From NCBI GenBank assembly GCA_019348265.1, contig JAHWJV010000002.1:1-36522 (forward strand): a stretch of DNA of 36,522 nt, read 5' to 3'. The notes under the pieces were generated by a model that saw only the letters and a program-made list of their open reading frames with translations, had not been told where the DNA came from and ran no database searches. This DNA is from Gemmatimonadota bacterium (GTDB lineage Bacteria > Gemmatimonadota > Gemmatimonadetes > Longimicrobiales > Longimicrobiaceae). Made by a program: the position numbers and the translations under genes. This document shows, in pieces, positions 36,166 to 36,522 of the stretch; the first letter of the stretch is position 1; each line of letters opens with the position of its first letter.

Positions 36166-36240
36166 ACCGCAGTCTCCAGTCGCCAGTCGCCATTTTCCAG
36201 CCGACCCGGGCTGGCGACTGACGGCTGGCACCTGCAACCA
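36166..36240. repeat. Heptad inverted-arm element E11 (CCAGTCG family)
   Basis: Contiguous heptads from 36169: GCAGTCT CCAGTCG CCAGTCG CCATTTT CCAGCCG | ACCCGGG | CTGGCGA CTGACGG CTGGCAC CTGCAAC. Bounded by the clpP stop and the msrA RBS. Confidence 0.85.
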
Positions 36241-36250
36241 AGGAGTGACC

Positions 36251-36522
36251 ATGCGGAGCGAGACGGCGACACTGGCGGGCGGCTGCTTCTGGTGCCTGGA
36301 GGCGGTGTACGACGAGCTGAAAGGAGTCGAGGACGTGGTCTCCGGCTACGCCGGCGGCGCCGACCCGAACCCCACCTATGAGGCGGTCTGCCGTGGAACG
36401 ACCGGTCACGCGGAGGTCGTCCAGGTCACCTTCGACCCGGAGGTGGTCAGCTACCGGGAGATCCTGGACGTCTTTTTCACCATTCACGACCCGACCACGC
36501 TGAACCGCCAGGGCGCGGACGT
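36251..36522 (+). CDS. msrA: Peptide methionine sulfoxide reductase MsrA (3' end outside window)
   Basis: [31 protein letters not shown]...[40 protein letters not shown]. Confidence 0.95.
   Translation, partial: MRSETATLAGGCFWCLEAVYDELKGVEDVVSGYAGGADPNPTYEAVCRGTTGHAEVVQVTFDPEVVSYREILDVFFTIHDPTTLNRQGAD

Noticed and set aside
17312-36240. Insertion sequences or classical MITEs as explanation of the heptad elements
   Set aside because: No transposase, no shared terminal sequence between families and no clear target-site duplications; families differ completely in sequence.
1-36522. tRNA or rRNA genes
   Set aside because: No convincing TPsiC-arm/CCA-like context or rRNA motif was found by eye on either strand; a covariance search would be needed to be certain.

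Overview
This GC-rich window looks like a chromosomal replication-origin neighbourhood, probably Gemmatimonadota-like (inferred from gene content and style, not proven). On the minus strand it carries parA (partial), mnmG, mnmE, yidC, yidD, rnpA and rpmH. On the plus strand it carries dnaA and dnaN. Two parS-like sites flank mnmG, and a candidate oriC (DnaA-box-like cluster plus AT-rich tract) lies between dnaA and dnaN. Roughly 6.4 kb of unrelated genes separate rpmH from dnaA: a methyltransferase, an APC permease, a B12-binding radical SAM protein coupled to a small membrane protein, and a junction between two 5'-truncated genes. A plus-strand trio encodes an FG-GAP/ASPIC-UnbV lipoprotein, a 7-CxxCH cytochrome and a vanadium-haloperoxidase-like protein. 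The right end has a PAP2 phosphatase, a V4R-like protein, a GT2 glycosyltransferase, a Y/G/R/Q-rich low-complexity protein, DUF4112, NUDIX, a ClpP-like protein whose third triad residue appears to be Asn, and partial msrA. The most unusual signal is a set of about 11 intergenic elements built from degenerate 7- to 8-nt repeats. Most are arranged as inverted arms around a short spacer, use several unrelated heptamer families, and sit directly against start or stop codons.
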